The position numbers and the translations under genes were made by a program. The notes under the pieces were generated by a model. It did not search any database, was not told where the DNA came from, and was given only the letters and a program-made list of their open reading frames with translations. 64,000 nucleotides of DNA from UBA7477 sp045602925 (lineage in GTDB: Bacteria; Bacillota; Clostridia; Oscillospirales; Ruminococcaceae): positions 1 to 64,000 of the forward strand of contig JAZSCN010000031.1 of assembly GCA_045602925.1 (NCBI GenBank). Reading direction: 5' to 3'. Every line of letters starts with the position of its first letter. Positions within the stretch are counted from its first letter, which is position 1. Of the stretch, positions 16,779 to 26,465 are shown piece after piece.

Positions 16779-19700
16779 ATGCATCTTATATCCTTGGAGC
16801 TGCAAGGCTTCAAATCATTTCCCGATAAGGTAACGCTTGAATTCGGCAAGGGTATTACCGGCGTAGTCGGCCCTAACGGAAGCGGAAAGAGTAATATCGG
16901 AGATGCAATGAGATGGGTTCTCGGCGAACAATCCACCAAGACCTTGCGTGGAGGCAAGATGGAGGACGTCATCTTTACAGGTACCGAAAAAAGAAAGGGA
17001 GTAGGCTTTGCGTCTGCAACCCTCAATATAGACAATACCGACGGGAGCTTAGCTTATAGTAGCGCAATCGTTTCTGTAACAAGAAAACTCTACCGTAACG
17101 GCGACAGCGAGTATTCAATAAACGGCGCACAGGTCAGACTTAAGGATATCCTCGAGCTGTTTATGGATACCGGTCTCGGTAAGGACGGCTATTCAATTAT
17201 CGGTCAGGGTAGAATTGCCGATATCGTGTCGAGCAAGTCGTCAGAAAGGCGTGAGATTTTTGAGGAAGCCGCAGGTATCTCGAAGTTCAGATACAGAAAA
17301 GTCCAGGCCGAAAGAAAACTCCTCGCCGCACAGGATAATATCTTAAGACTTACCGATATTTTAGGTGAACTCGAGGGTAGAGTAGAGCCACTCAGACTTC
17401 AGTCGGAAAAGGCAAAGAAGTTTTTAGCCCTCGACAGCGAAAAGCGTGAGCTCGAGGTTTCTGTATGGGTGCATAAGCTTGGAGAAATGAAGACTACACT
17501 CGACGGTCTCTCCCAGAAGCTTTGTGACCTTAATACCCAGTATGAGCAGAATACAAAGGAATGTGACGAGCTCGAAAGAAGCGTGGAGGATAGCCTCTCA
17601 GGTGCAGCAGAATGCTCACAGAAGATTGAGGATAGCCGTGAGAAGCTCCATAATATCGAGCTTTTAAACTCGCAGGCTGACTCTAAAATTGCCGTGCTCG
17701 AAAACGACATTTCGCATATAGCAGAAGCAATCGACGAGGTCAAATCACAGATTGAGCAGTCCTGCTCCTCTGCAGAAAAGCTTATGTCCGATAAGGAGCA
17801 AAAACTTAATGAGGCGAAGGAAACTCAGGATAAGATTAATGAGCTTGATGTAAAAATCGAAAGCACCGAAAAGCTTATGAGCGAGCTTTCAGATAAGGAT
17901 AGCTCCCGTGAAGAAAGCCTCGCTAAAAAGAACGAGCATATAAGCTCACTATATATCCGTTCTTCTGAGCTTACATTTATGCTCGAAAACTCCAAGAATG
18001 TTTCTTCCGAGATTGCAGAGCAGAGCGAAGTTGCTATTGCGTCAAAGCAGGAAGCCCAAGCAGCCTACGACGACGCAGTTACTGAAAGAAAAGAGCTCAG
18101 CAGTGCACTCGATAACCTCAGTACCGAGCTCGCAGAACATGTTAACAGATTAAACGGCTATAAGCTTATCTACGATAGAAAGTCAAGCCAGCTTAGTGAA
18201 AAGCAGAAGGAATTTACCGACTGCGATAATAAGGTTAGAGAGCATAGCCAGAAGCTTAAGCTCTTAAAGGACCTTGAAAATTCTATGGAAGGCTTTTCTA
18301 GAAGCGTAAAGCAGGTTATAAAGGCCTCAAAGCAAGGACAGATTAGAGGAATTCTCGGCTCTGTAGCCCAGCTTTTTACAACAAAGCCGGAGTATTCACT
18401 CGCTATCGAAACTGCCCTCGGCGGAGCATTGCAGAATGTAGTTGTCGAGAACGAAGATACAGCAAAGCGCTGTATAAGATATCTTAAGGAGCAAAACGCA
18501 GGCAGAGCAACCTTCCTACCTATAACTTCAATTAAAGAAAAAGCATTTGCAGAAAAAGGCGTCGAAAGCTGTGACGGCTATGTTGCACTCGCAAGCGAGC
18601 TTGTCAGCTTTGAGCCAAAGCTTTCTGCAATCGCTAGCTCACTCCTCGGCAGAACAGTTGTCGCAGAGGATATCGATATGGCAACTGTCATAGCTAAAAA
18701 GTACGGCTATAGCTTTAAGATAGTAACCCTAGACGGACAGATTATAAACGCCGGTGGCTCGTTCACAGGTGGTAGCGCATCAAGGTCTGCCGGAATACTT
18801 ACAAGAAGAAACGAAATCGACGAGCTCGAAAAGTCAGTTTCTTCACTCTCTCAAAAGCACGAGGAACTCGACAAGAGTGTCCGTCAGCTAAAGCAGGAGC
18901 TCGATAAGCTCTCTGCCGATAGCGAAGCTAGTAGAGAAACTATCTCCGAGATGAATACCGATAAGGTCAGATTTGAAACCGAAATCAAGAGAGTTTCAGA
19001 TATCATCTCCCAGCTCGATACCAGAATTGATACTCTCGATATCCAGCTTGCACAGCTTGCATCTAAGCTTAAGGATAACGAGAAGGAGTTTGACGAAGCC
19101 CAGATAGAGCTTGCTAAGGTCAAGGAGCAAATCGAGCTTGAAGAAGCCGATATCGCTAATTCTCAAAAAGCACAGTCCGATAGCAGACAGGAAAGAGAAC
19201 AGCTCTCTGAAAAGCTTTCAGGACTTAGACTCCATAGAGTCGAGCTTATCAAGGATAGAGATGCCTGCTACCAGACAGCAAGCCAGCTTGACGAAACTAT
19301 TTCGTCGCTCTCAGGTGGCAGAACAGCCCTACAAGAAAAGATTGCCGAGTATGTGCTCGGTATCGAGGAAAAGAAGCAGGAAATCAGCTCTATCAAGCAG
19401 AGCATCGTAGATTCTGTTTCGGAAAAGGCTAAGATAAACGAGAGCATTGAGGCTATGCAGAGAGAGCATATAAAGCTTGACGAAACTGCCTCTAAGCAAA
19501 GGTCAATGCTCAAGATTAAGAATGAGGAAAGAGAAACCCTCACAGGCGATATCGCAAGAGTCGGTGAAAAGCAGAATGCTATCAGAGAGGAATACGATAA
19601 AACCGTTTCTGCACTCTGGGAGCAGTATGAGCTGTCAGTTACCGAGGCTACCGAAAAGGCACAGCCTCTCGAGGATGTCGCAGAAGCTAATAAGCGACTT

Positions 19701-20342
19701 ACCGAGCTTAGAAATAAAATCAAGTACCTGGGCCACGTCAATGTCGGCGCAGTCGAGGAGTATATCGAGGTATCCGAAAGATATGAATTTATGTCTAAGG
19801 AACTCTCTGATATTACAACCTCTAAGAATGAGCTTGAAAAACTCATCGCTGAGCTTACTGCAAATATGAAGGATATATTCTCTCAAAGCTTTAATAAGAT
19901 TAACGAAAACTTCAAGAGAATATTTGTCGAGCTGTTCGGTGGAGGAAAAGCCGAGCTTAGACTCGATAACCCTGATGATATACTCGAATGTGGTATTGAT
20001 ATAGTAGTCGCACCTCCGGGAAAGGTTATAAAGAACCTGTCACTCCTGTCAGGTGGCGAGCAGGCATTCGTAGCTATCGCTATCTACTTCTCAATCCTCG
20101 CAGTTAAGCCGTCGCCATTCTGCCTGCTCGACGAAATCGAAGCAGCACTCGACGATATTAACGTAACAAAATATGCGCAGTATCTAAGAAGATTTACCGA
20201 TACAACCCAGTTCATTGCTATCACACATAGACGTGGTACAATGGAGGAGGCAGATGTCCTCTACGGTGTAACAATGCAGGAAAAGGGCGTATCAAAGCTT
20301 CTTAAAATGAATGTTTCTGAAGCCCAGCAAACGGTAAATTAA
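16779..20342 (+). CDS. smc: chromosome segregation protein SMC
   Basis: Condensin ATPase that compacts and helps segregate the chromosome with ScpA/ScpB. 1187 residues, full length: Walker A GPNGSGKSNIGDAMRWVLG near residue 32; long coiled coils (about 170-500 and 670-1020); the hinge (about 520-660) with GILGSVAQLF, GGALQNVVVENEDTA and INAGGSFTGG; and the C-terminal head with signature LSLLSGGEQA and Walker B FCLLDEIEAALDD. AGGGGGTAAGTT ribosome site. ftsY follows after 26 bases. Confidence 0.97.
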   Translation: MHLISLELQGFKSFPDKVTLEFGKGITGVVGPNGSGKSNIGDAMRWVLGEQSTKTLRGGKMEDVIFTGTEKRKGVGFASATLNIDNTDGSLAYSSAIVSVTRKLYRNGDSEYSINGAQVRLKDILELFMDTGLGKDGYSIIGQGRIADIVSSKSSERREIFEEAAGISKFRYRKVQAERKLLAAQDNILRLTDILGELEGRVEPLRLQSEKAKKFLALDSEKRELEVSVWVHKLGEMKTTLDGLSQKLCDLNTQYEQNTKECDELERSVEDSLSGAAECSQKIEDSREKLHNIELLNSQADSKIAVLENDISHIAEAIDEVKSQIEQSCSSAEKLMSDKEQKLNEAKETQDKINELDVKIESTEKLMSELSDKDSSREESLAKKNEHISSLYIRSSELTFMLENSKNVSSEIAEQSEVAIASKQEAQAAYDDAVTERKELSSALDNLSTELAEHVNRLNGYKLIYDRKSSQLSEKQKEFTDCDNKVREHSQKLKLLKDLENSMEGFSRSVKQVIKASKQGQIRGILGSVAQLFTTKPEYSLAIETALGGALQNVVVENEDTAKRCIRYLKEQNAGRATFLPITSIKEKAFAEKGVESCDGYVALASELVSFEPKLSAIASSLLGRTVVAEDIDMATVIAKKYGYSFKIVTLDGQIINAGGSFTGGSASRSAGILTRRNEIDELEKSVSSLSQKHEELDKSVRQLKQELDKLSADSEASRETISEMNTDKVRFETEIKRVSDIISQLDTRIDTLDIQLAQLASKLKDNEKEFDEAQIELAKVKEQIELEEADIANSQKAQSDSRQEREQLSEKLSGLRLHRVELIKDRDACYQTASQLDETISSLSGGRTALQEKIAEYVLGIEEKKQEISSIKQSIVDSVSEKAKINESIEAMQREHIKLDETASKQRSMLKIKNEERETLTGDIARVGEKQNAIREEYDKTVSALWEQYELSVTEATEKAQPLEDVAEANKRLTELRNKIKYLGHVNVGAVEEYIEVSERYEFMSKELSDITTSKNELEKLIAELTANMKDIFSQSFNKINENFKRIFVELFGGGKAELRLDNPDDILECGIDIVVAPPGKVIKNLSLLSGGEQAFVAIAIYFSILAVKPSPFCLLDEIEAALDDINVTKYAQYLRRFTDTTQFIAITHRRGTMEEADVLYGVTMQEKGVSKLLKMNVSEAQQTVN

Positions 20343-20368
20343 TATAACAATCAGAAAGGAAGAATGAA

Positions 20369-21274
20369 ATGGGATTTTTTGAAAAGCTCAAAGCAGGTCT
20401 TGCTAAAACAAAAAATTCGTTTCTCGGCGGAATAGCTAAGGTCCTCAATAAGTTCACAAGAATTGACGAGGAGCTTTTTGAAGAGCTCGAAGAAACACTT
20501 ATTATGTGCGATATCGGTGCAGTAACATCGGTTAAGATTTGTGATATACTCAGAAAAAGAGTTAAGGAAAACGGCGTAAAAGAGCCCGAAAAGATTATGG
20601 ATATGCTTAAAGAGGTCATCGAGGAAATGCTCGGCGAGCCCCAGCAGCTCGATATGTCTACAGTTCCTTCTGTTATCCTCGTAATCGGTGTAAACGGCGT
20701 AGGAAAAACTACCACAATCGGTAAGCTTTCTTACCAGCTCAAGAACGAGGGTAAGAAGGTTATCGTCGCTGCCGCTGATACGTTCAGAGCTGCCGCAATC
20801 GACCAGCTCGAGGTTTGGACTGAAAGAGCAGGCGTCGATATAATAAAGCATAAGGAAGGCTCAGACCCTGCAGCTGTCGTATTTGACGCACTTACAGCTG
20901 CAAAGGCTAGAAAAGCCGATGTCGTTATCTGCGATACAGCAGGCAGACTCCATAACAAGAAAAACCTTATGGACGAGCTTAAGAAGATTGCAAGAATTGT
21001 CCATCAGCAAGCCGAAGGCTGTAGCCTAGAAGTGCTCCTCGCACTCGACGCTACTACAGGCCAGAATGCCGTAAACCAAGCTAAGCAGTTTAACGAGGTT
21101 GCCGATATTACCGGTATAATCCTCACTAAGCTCGACGGAACAGCTAAGGGTGGTATCATTATCTCAATTACTGATGACCTCAAGGTTCCTGTAAAGCTCG
21201 TTACAGTAGGCGAAAAGATTGAGGATATCCAGCCGTTTAATACCCACGACTTCGTAAACGCACTTTTTGAATAA
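20369..21274 (+). CDS. ftsY: signal recognition particle receptor FtsY
   Basis: SRP-receptor GTPase that docks ribosome-SRP complexes at the membrane. 301 residues, short because the acidic A domain is absent, leaving the NG core. The N domain precedes G1 GVNGVGKTTTIGKL (about residue 108), then AAADTFRAAA, the DTAGRLHNK G3 motif, LTKLDGTAKGG (G4) and GEKIEDIQPF at the end. AAAGGAAG site. smc-ftsY linkage is a Firmicute hallmark. Confidence 0.96.
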   Translation: MGFFEKLKAGLAKTKNSFLGGIAKVLNKFTRIDEELFEELEETLIMCDIGAVTSVKICDILRKRVKENGVKEPEKIMDMLKEVIEEMLGEPQQLDMSTVPSVILVIGVNGVGKTTTIGKLSYQLKNEGKKVIVAAADTFRAAAIDQLEVWTERAGVDIIKHKEGSDPAAVVFDALTAAKARKADVVICDTAGRLHNKKNLMDELKKIARIVHQQAEGCSLEVLLALDATTGQNAVNQAKQFNEVADITGIILTKLDGTAKGGIIISITDDLKVPVKLVTVGEKIEDIQPFNTHDFVNALFE

Positions 21275-21284
21275 GGTGAAAAGT

Positions 21285-21866
21285 ATGAAGCTTATTATTG
21301 CAAGTAACAATAAAGGCAAGCTCCGTGAGTTTAAGAAAATCTTAGAGCCAATGGGCTATGAAGTTCTCTCTCAAAGAGAAGCAGGAATAAACGTAGAAGT
21401 GGAAGAAAACGGCGAAACCTTCGAGGAAAATGCCAGAATCAAAGCCAAAGCAATATATGAGTTCTCAGGCTGTGCAACACTCTCGGACGATAGTGGAATA
21501 GTCGTCGATGCCCTGGGCGGTAGACCCGGCGTGTATTCTGCAAGATACGGAACTCCCGACCTCGACGACGAGGGCAGAACTGCACTTTTGCTTAAGGAAA
21601 TGCAGGGAGTACCCGACGAAAAGCGTACAGCCCGCTATGTCGCTGTTATCCATTTTATTAAAGAAAACGGCGAGGAGATTTCCGTAAGAGGTGAGTGTGA
21701 GGGTAAGATTGGCTATGAGCCTGTCGGAGAAAACGGCTTTGGCTATGACCCCGTGTTTATCTATGGAGATAAAACCTTTGCTCAGCATACAGAAGAATTT
21801 AAAAACTCAGTAAGCCACCGAGCAAACGCCCTTAAAAAATTGCAGCAAGCGCTGGGAAAAGTTTAA
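21285..21866 (+). CDS. rdgB: XTP/dITP diphosphatase (RdgB/HAM1 family)
   Basis: House-cleaning enzyme that hydrolyses deaminated purine triphosphates (XTP, dITP) to monophosphates. 193 residues: N-terminal IIASNNKGKLREFKKIL (substrate loop), catalytic DDSGIVVDALGGRPGVYSARYG, FGYDPVF and a terminal SHRANALKKL. Start at the ATG 21285 after AAGGTGAAAAGT; an upstream in-frame TTG at 21267 overlaps ftsY and is less likely. Confidence 0.95.
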   Translation: MKLIIASNNKGKLREFKKILEPMGYEVLSQREAGINVEVEENGETFEENARIKAKAIYEFSGCATLSDDSGIVVDALGGRPGVYSARYGTPDLDDEGRTALLLKEMQGVPDEKRTARYVAVIHFIKENGEEISVRGECEGKIGYEPVGENGFGYDPVFIYGDKTFAQHTEEFKNSVSHRANALKKLQQALGKV

Positions 21867-21882
21867 CTGAAAGGAAGTATAT

Positions 21883-22194
21883 ATGATTACAACTAAACAA
21901 AGATCCTTTTTAAAAAGCCTCGCAGCAAAGCTCGACGCTACTTTTCAGGTAGGAAAGGGTGGCGTAAGCGAGGAGCAGGTCAAGGCAATAGACGACTATC
22001 TCAGAAAGCACGAAATAGTTAAAATTAAGGTGCTCGATAATTCTCTCTATACAGCAAGAGAAGCCGCAGAAGAGGTCGCAGAAAGTATAAAAGCTGAGGT
22101 TGTCCAGGTTATCGGCTCAAGAGCTGTCCTCTTTAAGAGAAATGCGCAAAAGCCTGTAATCGAGCTTCCAAGCAATAAGAATAAAAAGAAGTAG
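21883..22194 (+). CDS. yhbY: CRM-domain RNA-binding protein YhbY
   Basis: 103 residues, a single CRM domain (LKSLAAKLDATFQVGKGGVS, ELVKIKVLDN-like, VVQVIGSRAVLFKR). E. coli YhbY associates with pre-50S particles and is thought to help ribosome assembly. GAAAGGAAG site; 1 base separates its stop from nadD. It sits among other ribosome-related genes here (ftsY, rsfS, leuS). Confidence 0.93.
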   Translation: MITTKQRSFLKSLAAKLDATFQVGKGGVSEEQVKAIDDYLRKHEIVKIKVLDNSLYTAREAAEEVAESIKAEVVQVIGSRAVLFKRNAQKPVIELPSNKNKKK

Positions 22195-22195
22195 T

Positions 22196-22798
22196 ATGAA
22201 GAAAATAGCATTGTTCGGCGGAACCTTTAATCCTATACATAATGGGCACATAAGGCTTTTAAAAACTGCCGATGAAAGTATGAGGTTTGACGAGCTGATT
22301 ATTATGCCGTCAAAAATTCCACCACATAAAAAAGCTCAAGGGCTTGTCTTAGGCGAGCATAGAATGAATATGCTGAAGCTTGCATTTGAGGATTTTAAAA
22401 ACTTAAGCGTGAGCGACTATGAGCTTAAAAGACGTGGAAAGAGCTATTCTGTCTTTACCCTAAGATATTTAAAAAAGCTGTATCCTAACGATAAGCTGTA
22501 TTTTATCATGGGTAGCGATATGCTGCTTTGCTTCGATAAGTGGTATAGATATGAGGAAATCCTCACTATGACCTCGCTCGTATGCCTCTCAAGAGACGAC
22601 GAGGATACAGCTAAAAAGCTCGAAGAATGTGCAGGAAAGCTAAGGGAACAAGGTGCAGAGGTTATCCTTCTTGACGCCGAGCCCTATGAGCTTTCTTCAA
22701 GCGAGATAAGACAAAAGCTTAAAGAATGTGAGGATTGCTCTTGCTATTTGCCGAAAAAAATAGTACAATACATTAGTGAGAATAAACTATATGGGTAG
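22196..22798 (+). CDS. nadD: nicotinate-nucleotide adenylyltransferase
   Basis: Joins nicotinate mononucleotide and ATP to deamido-NAD in NAD synthesis. 200 residues; nucleotidyltransferase motif GGTFNPIHNGH at the start, FIMGSDMLLCFDKW and the C-terminal SSSEIR (ISSTxIR-type) motif. The ATG stands directly after the yhbY stop with only a weak AAGAAG site, so translation is probably coupled. The order nadD-yqeK-rsfS is conserved in Firmicutes. Confidence 0.95.
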   Translation: MKKIALFGGTFNPIHNGHIRLLKTADESMRFDELIIMPSKIPPHKKAQGLVLGEHRMNMLKLAFEDFKNLSVSDYELKRRGKSYSVFTLRYLKKLYPNDKLYFIMGSDMLLCFDKWYRYEEILTMTSLVCLSRDDEDTAKKLEECAGKLREQGAEVILLDAEPYELSSSEIRQKLKECEDCSCYLPKKIVQYISENKLYG

Positions 22799-22807
22799 GT
22801 GTTTTAA

Positions 22808-23404
22808 TTGCTGACAGAAAATCAGATACAAGGTCTTAGCGACTTTTTAAAGCCAAGACTTTCTAAAAAACGCTTTATCCATTCTGTGAATGTCGCAAAC
22901 GAAGCGCTCAGGCTCGCTAAAAAATACGGCGTAGACGAGGATAGTGCTTTTATCGCAGGGTATCTCCACGACTGCGCAAAGGAGCTTTCTCAGGAGGAGC
23001 AAAAAGAGCTTATGTCAAGAAGCGACTCTCCTGTAGATAAGGTCGAGGAAACGGCATCCCCACTGTTCCACGCAGTAGCAGGTGCAGTTATGGTAAAGGA
23101 GCAGTTGGGTATAACCGATTCGGGCATTCTGACAGCAATAAGATACCATACAGTCGCAGCCCCTAATATGTCAGGGCTCTCAGAGGTTATCTATCTTGCC
23201 GACCTTATATCCGAGGATAGAGATTATAAGGACGTCAAGCGTATGCGTAAGATTGCCTATGAAAGTCTGAGCGACGCAATGCTCGAGGCGCTTAGGTTTT
23301 CAATAAATGATTCAGTAAAAAAAGGGAATGCGATTCCCACATCAACAATACTTGCGTACAATGACTATGTAAGAAGAAATAAGAATAGAAAAGAGGGAAA
23401 ATAA
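22808..23404 (+). CDS. yqeK: HD-domain bis(5'-nucleosyl)-tetraphosphatase (symmetrical) YqeK
   Basis: 198 residues; the HD phosphohydrolase pattern is clear: KRFIHSVNVANEALRLAKKY (His), AGYLHDCAKEL (HD), HAVAGAVMV, IRYHTVAAPNMS and IYLADLISEDR (Asp). Family members in Firmicutes hydrolyse Ap4A symmetrically to two ADP. Start is TTG at 22808, 9 bases after nadD. rsfS begins immediately after its stop. Confidence 0.92.
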   Translation: MLTENQIQGLSDFLKPRLSKKRFIHSVNVANEALRLAKKYGVDEDSAFIAGYLHDCAKELSQEEQKELMSRSDSPVDKVEETASPLFHAVAGAVMVKEQLGITDSGILTAIRYHTVAAPNMSGLSEVIYLADLISEDRDYKDVKRMRKIAYESLSDAMLEALRFSINDSVKKGNAIPTSTILAYNDYVRRNKNRKEGK

Positions 23405-23764
23405 TTGACTCAGAAGGAAGTAATAGAAGTCGCTGTAAAAGCTCTCGACCTTAAAAGAGCCGAGGATATCCAGGTTATCGGCATAAAGGATTTGACGGTT
23501 ATCGCTGACTATTTCATTATCGCTAACGGTAATTCCACAACCCAGACTAAAGCACTCGCCGACGAGGTCGAGTATCAGCTTAAGGAGAAAGGCCTTATGC
23601 CTACAAGAACCGAGGGCTACCAGGGCGCACAGTGGGTAGTGCTTGACTATTCGGATATAGTTGTCCACGTTTTCTATAAGGAAACAAGACAGTATTATAA
23701 CCTCGAAAGACTCTGGAGTGACGGTGAAAACGTCGATATCTCCGAGTATCTGACAGAAGACTAA
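23405..23764 (+). CDS. rsfS: ribosomal silencing factor RsfS
   Basis: 119 residues. Binds L14 on the 50S subunit and blocks subunit joining in starvation. Visible family segments: ALDLKRAEDIQVIGIKDL, TVIADYFIIANGNSTTQ, EGYQGAQWVVLDYSDIVVHVF and YNLERLW near the end. Start is TTG at 23405, directly adjacent to the yqeK stop, behind AGAGGGAAAATAA. leuS follows 30 bases later. Confidence 0.94.
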   Translation: MTQKEVIEVAVKALDLKRAEDIQVIGIKDLTVIADYFIIANGNSTTQTKALADEVEYQLKEKGLMPTRTEGYQGAQWVVLDYSDIVVHVFYKETRQYYNLERLWSDGENVDISEYLTED

Positions 23765-23794
23765 AATAATTCACTATATAAAGGACTGATTGTA

Positions 23795-26233
23795 ATGAGT
23801 AAGTATAACCATTCTGAAGTAGAAAAGAAATGGCAAGCATATTGGGAGGAAAACGAAACCTTCAAGACTGACGTCTGGGATTTTTCAAAGCCTAAGTTCT
23901 ATGCACTCGATATGTTCCCATATCCATCAGGCGTAGGTCTCCACGCAGGTCACCCTGAAGGATATACCGCAACAGATATCGTTTCAAGAATGAAGAGAAT
24001 GCAGGGCTTTAACGTTTTGCACCCAATGGGCTATGACTCTTTTGGACTTCCTGCAGAGCAGTATGCCGTTTCTACCGGTAACCACCCTAACGGCTTTACA
24101 CAGGAGAATATCAAGACCTTCTCAAAGCAGCTCAAGGAGCTCGGCTTTGACTACGACTGGAGTAAGATGCTCGCAACAAGCGACCCTGAGTTCTATAAGT
24201 GGACTCAGTGGATATTTAAGCAGCTCTACCTCGACGGCTATGCACAGTATATCGATATGCCTGTAAACTGGTGCGAGGAGCTCGGTACAGTTTTATCTAA
24301 TGACGAGGTTATCGACGGCAAGTCAGAGCGTGGCGGTTACCCTGTTGTAAGAAAGAATATGAAGCAGTGGGTTATCAACCAGCCTGCATTTGCAGAAGAA
24401 CTCCTCGAAGGCCTCGACGAAATCGACTGGCCGGAGTCTACAAAGCTTATGCAGAAAAACTGGATAGGTAAGTCTACCGGCGTAGAGGTAAAGTTCCAGA
24501 TTGTCGGTGGCGGAGAATTCTCTATCTTCACAACCTGTATCGAAACTATATACGGTATCACATTTATGGTACTCGCTCCTGATGGAGATATCGTAAAGAG
24601 CCTTATGCCAAGAATTGAGAATAAAGAAGAAGTGCAGGCTTATATCAACGAAACTCTCAAGAAGAACGATATGGACAGAACCGAGCTTAATAAGACTAAG
24701 TCCGGCTGTGAGCTCAAGGGCGTAACATGTATAAACCCTGTAAACGGCAAGGAAGCCAGAATGTTTATCGGCGACTTCGTTTTAGCAAGCTATGGTACTG
24801 GTGCAGTTATGGCTGTTCCTTCACACGACCAGCGTGACTTTGAGTATGCTATCGCTCATAATATCGATATGCTCCAGGTTATCGACGGCGACGAAAAGCT
24901 CGGCCACGTCGACGTTTCCGAAAAGGCATTCGAAAAGGGCGAGTACCTCGGAAAGGGCTATAAGCTTGTAAATTCCGAAGAGTTCACAGGTCTTACCGTA
25001 GAAGAGGCTAAGGAAGCTATTACCTCAAAGCTCGAGAAAATGGGCGTTGCAAAGAGAACTGTAAACTACCACTTCAGAGAATGGATTTTTGCAAGACAGC
25101 GTTATTGGGGCGAGCCTGTCCCTGTAGTTCACGGCGAAGACGGTAATATCCACGTCCTCGACGATAGCGAACTCCCACTCGTTCTCCCTGAACTCCAAAA
25201 TTATAAGGGCGAAAACGGAAAAGCACCTCTCGAAAATGCAACAGAGTGGAAGAAGTACGATAACGGTACAGTTAAGGGCTTAAGAGAAACCTCTACAATG
25301 CCTGGTTCTGCAGGTTCGAGCTGGTACTTCCTTAGATATATCGACCCTCATAATAATGACGAATTTGCAAATAGAGAACTCCTCAATCATTGGATGCCTG
25401 TTGACCTATATATCGGAGGCCCTGAGCACGCAGTAGGTCACCTTATGTATTCAAGAATTTGGAACAGATACCTCTATAATAAGGGACTCGTTCCTACTAA
25501 GGAGCCTTTCAAGAAGCTCGTTCATCAGGGTATGATTTTAGGCTCTAACGGTATAAAGATGGGTAAGCGTTTCCCTGAGTTCGTTATTAACCCTAGCGAT
25601 ATCGTTCGTGACTACGGCGCAGACACCTTAAGACTCTACGAAATGTTTATGGGTCCACTCGAGGTTTCTAAGCCTTGGAACAACCAGGGCGTAGAGGGTG
25701 CAAGAAGATTCTTAAATAGAGTATGGGCGTTCTTTACAGAGCCTTCAAATCTCACAGACGAGGCAGTTCCAAATCTCGAAAAGGTCTACCATAAGACTGT
25801 AAAGAAGGTAACAGAAGACTTCGAAACACTCGGCTTTAATACAGCTATAGCACAGATGATGATTTTCGTAAATGCCGTGTATAAGGAAGAAAAGTGTCCT
25901 AGAGAATATGCCGACGGCCTCATCAAGATGCTCTCTTGTATCTGTCCTCATATCGGCGAAGAAATCTGGCAGCAGCTCGGCCATAACGATACTATCGCGT
26001 ATGAGAAGTGGCCAACCTACGACGAGAAGCTCTGTGTAGACGATACAATCGAAATCGTAGCCCAGATTAACGGTAAGGTTAAGTGTAAGCTCAATGTTAC
26101 TGCAGATATGGAGCAGGCTGAGGTTATCGCTCTGGCTAAGGAAGACGAGAATATCAAGAGTGCCCTCGAGGGTAAGACTATCGTTAAGGAAATCTACGTT
26201 AAGGGCAGAATCGTTAATATTGTTGTCAAGTAA
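23795..26233 (+). CDS. leuS: leucyl-tRNA synthetase
   Basis: Charges tRNA-Leu. 812 residues. HIGH motif as HAGHPEGYTATDI (about residue 50); the CP1 editing insertion carries FTTCIETIYGITF and YGTGAVMAVPSHDQRDF with the editing aspartate; the RQRYWGEP and GGPEHAVGHLMYSRIWN segments are typical. The KMSKS loop reads IKMGKRFPEFV, a variant with glycine for the first serine and KR in place of KS. The C-terminal tRNA-binding domain ends in VKGRIVNIVVK. No tRNA-Leu T-box is seen upstream; the gene appears to be read from the upstream operon (30-base gap with AAAGGACTG). Confidence 0.96.
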   Translation: MSKYNHSEVEKKWQAYWEENETFKTDVWDFSKPKFYALDMFPYPSGVGLHAGHPEGYTATDIVSRMKRMQGFNVLHPMGYDSFGLPAEQYAVSTGNHPNGFTQENIKTFSKQLKELGFDYDWSKMLATSDPEFYKWTQWIFKQLYLDGYAQYIDMPVNWCEELGTVLSNDEVIDGKSERGGYPVVRKNMKQWVINQPAFAEELLEGLDEIDWPESTKLMQKNWIGKSTGVEVKFQIVGGGEFSIFTTCIETIYGITFMVLAPDGDIVKSLMPRIENKEEVQAYINETLKKNDMDRTELNKTKSGCELKGVTCINPVNGKEARMFIGDFVLASYGTGAVMAVPSHDQRDFEYAIAHNIDMLQVIDGDEKLGHVDVSEKAFEKGEYLGKGYKLVNSEEFTGLTVEEAKEAITSKLEKMGVAKRTVNYHFREWIFARQRYWGEPVPVVHGEDGNIHVLDDSELPLVLPELQNYKGENGKAPLENATEWKKYDNGTVKGLRETSTMPGSAGSSWYFLRYIDPHNNDEFANRELLNHWMPVDLYIGGPEHAVGHLMYSRIWNRYLYNKGLVPTKEPFKKLVHQGMILGSNGIKMGKRFPEFVINPSDIVRDYGADTLRLYEMFMGPLEVSKPWNNQGVEGARRFLNRVWAFFTEPSNLTDEAVPNLEKVYHKTVKKVTEDFETLGFNTAIAQMMIFVNAVYKEEKCPREYADGLIKMLSCICPHIGEEIWQQLGHNDTIAYEKWPTYDEKLCVDDTIEIVAQINGKVKCKLNVTADMEQAEVIALAKEDENIKSALEGKTIVKEIYVKGRIVNIVVK

Positions 26234-26268
26234 TAATGCATATTGTCGAAATTATTTTTAAAAATATA

Positions 26269-26297
26269 TTGACAATTTAGCAGGATTGATGTATAAT
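26269..26297 (+). promoter_or_regulatory. consensus promoter for rpsU
   Basis: TTGACA (26269-26274), a 17-base spacer and TATAAT (26292-26297): a perfect consensus. It starts a leader of about 160 bases before rpsU. Confidence 0.9.
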
Positions 26298-26304
26298 AAA
26301 ATTT

Positions 26305-26450
26305 GTAATTTAATTTGATGTAAGTGGCGCAGGACATAAAATACAGAGGGAGCGGGGCTCTTTATTGAGACTCCTCTTGGATATTAAACCTTCACTATCA
26401 CCGTTTGTCCTCGTCGGCATCATTTTGAACCTCTGTAAACAGGTGGCAAA
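26305..26450 (+). promoter_or_regulatory. long untranslated leader of rpsU
   Basis: About 160 bases separate the -10 box from the rpsU ATG, with no convincing gene. Base-pairing potential is visible: AGAGGGAG near 26343 with CTCCTCT near 26370 (one bulge) around an inner CTC-GAG hairpin, and a small CTG-TAAA-CAG hairpin near 26434. Many small ribosomal-protein genes have autoregulatory leaders; this one matches no class I know. Confidence 0.4.
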
Positions 26451-26465
26451 GGGAGGGAATTTGAC

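Noticed and set aside
19268..19846. 192-codon open frame on the minus strand inside smc
   Set aside because: Serine-rich shadow of the smc coiled coil; no ribosome site or family likeness.
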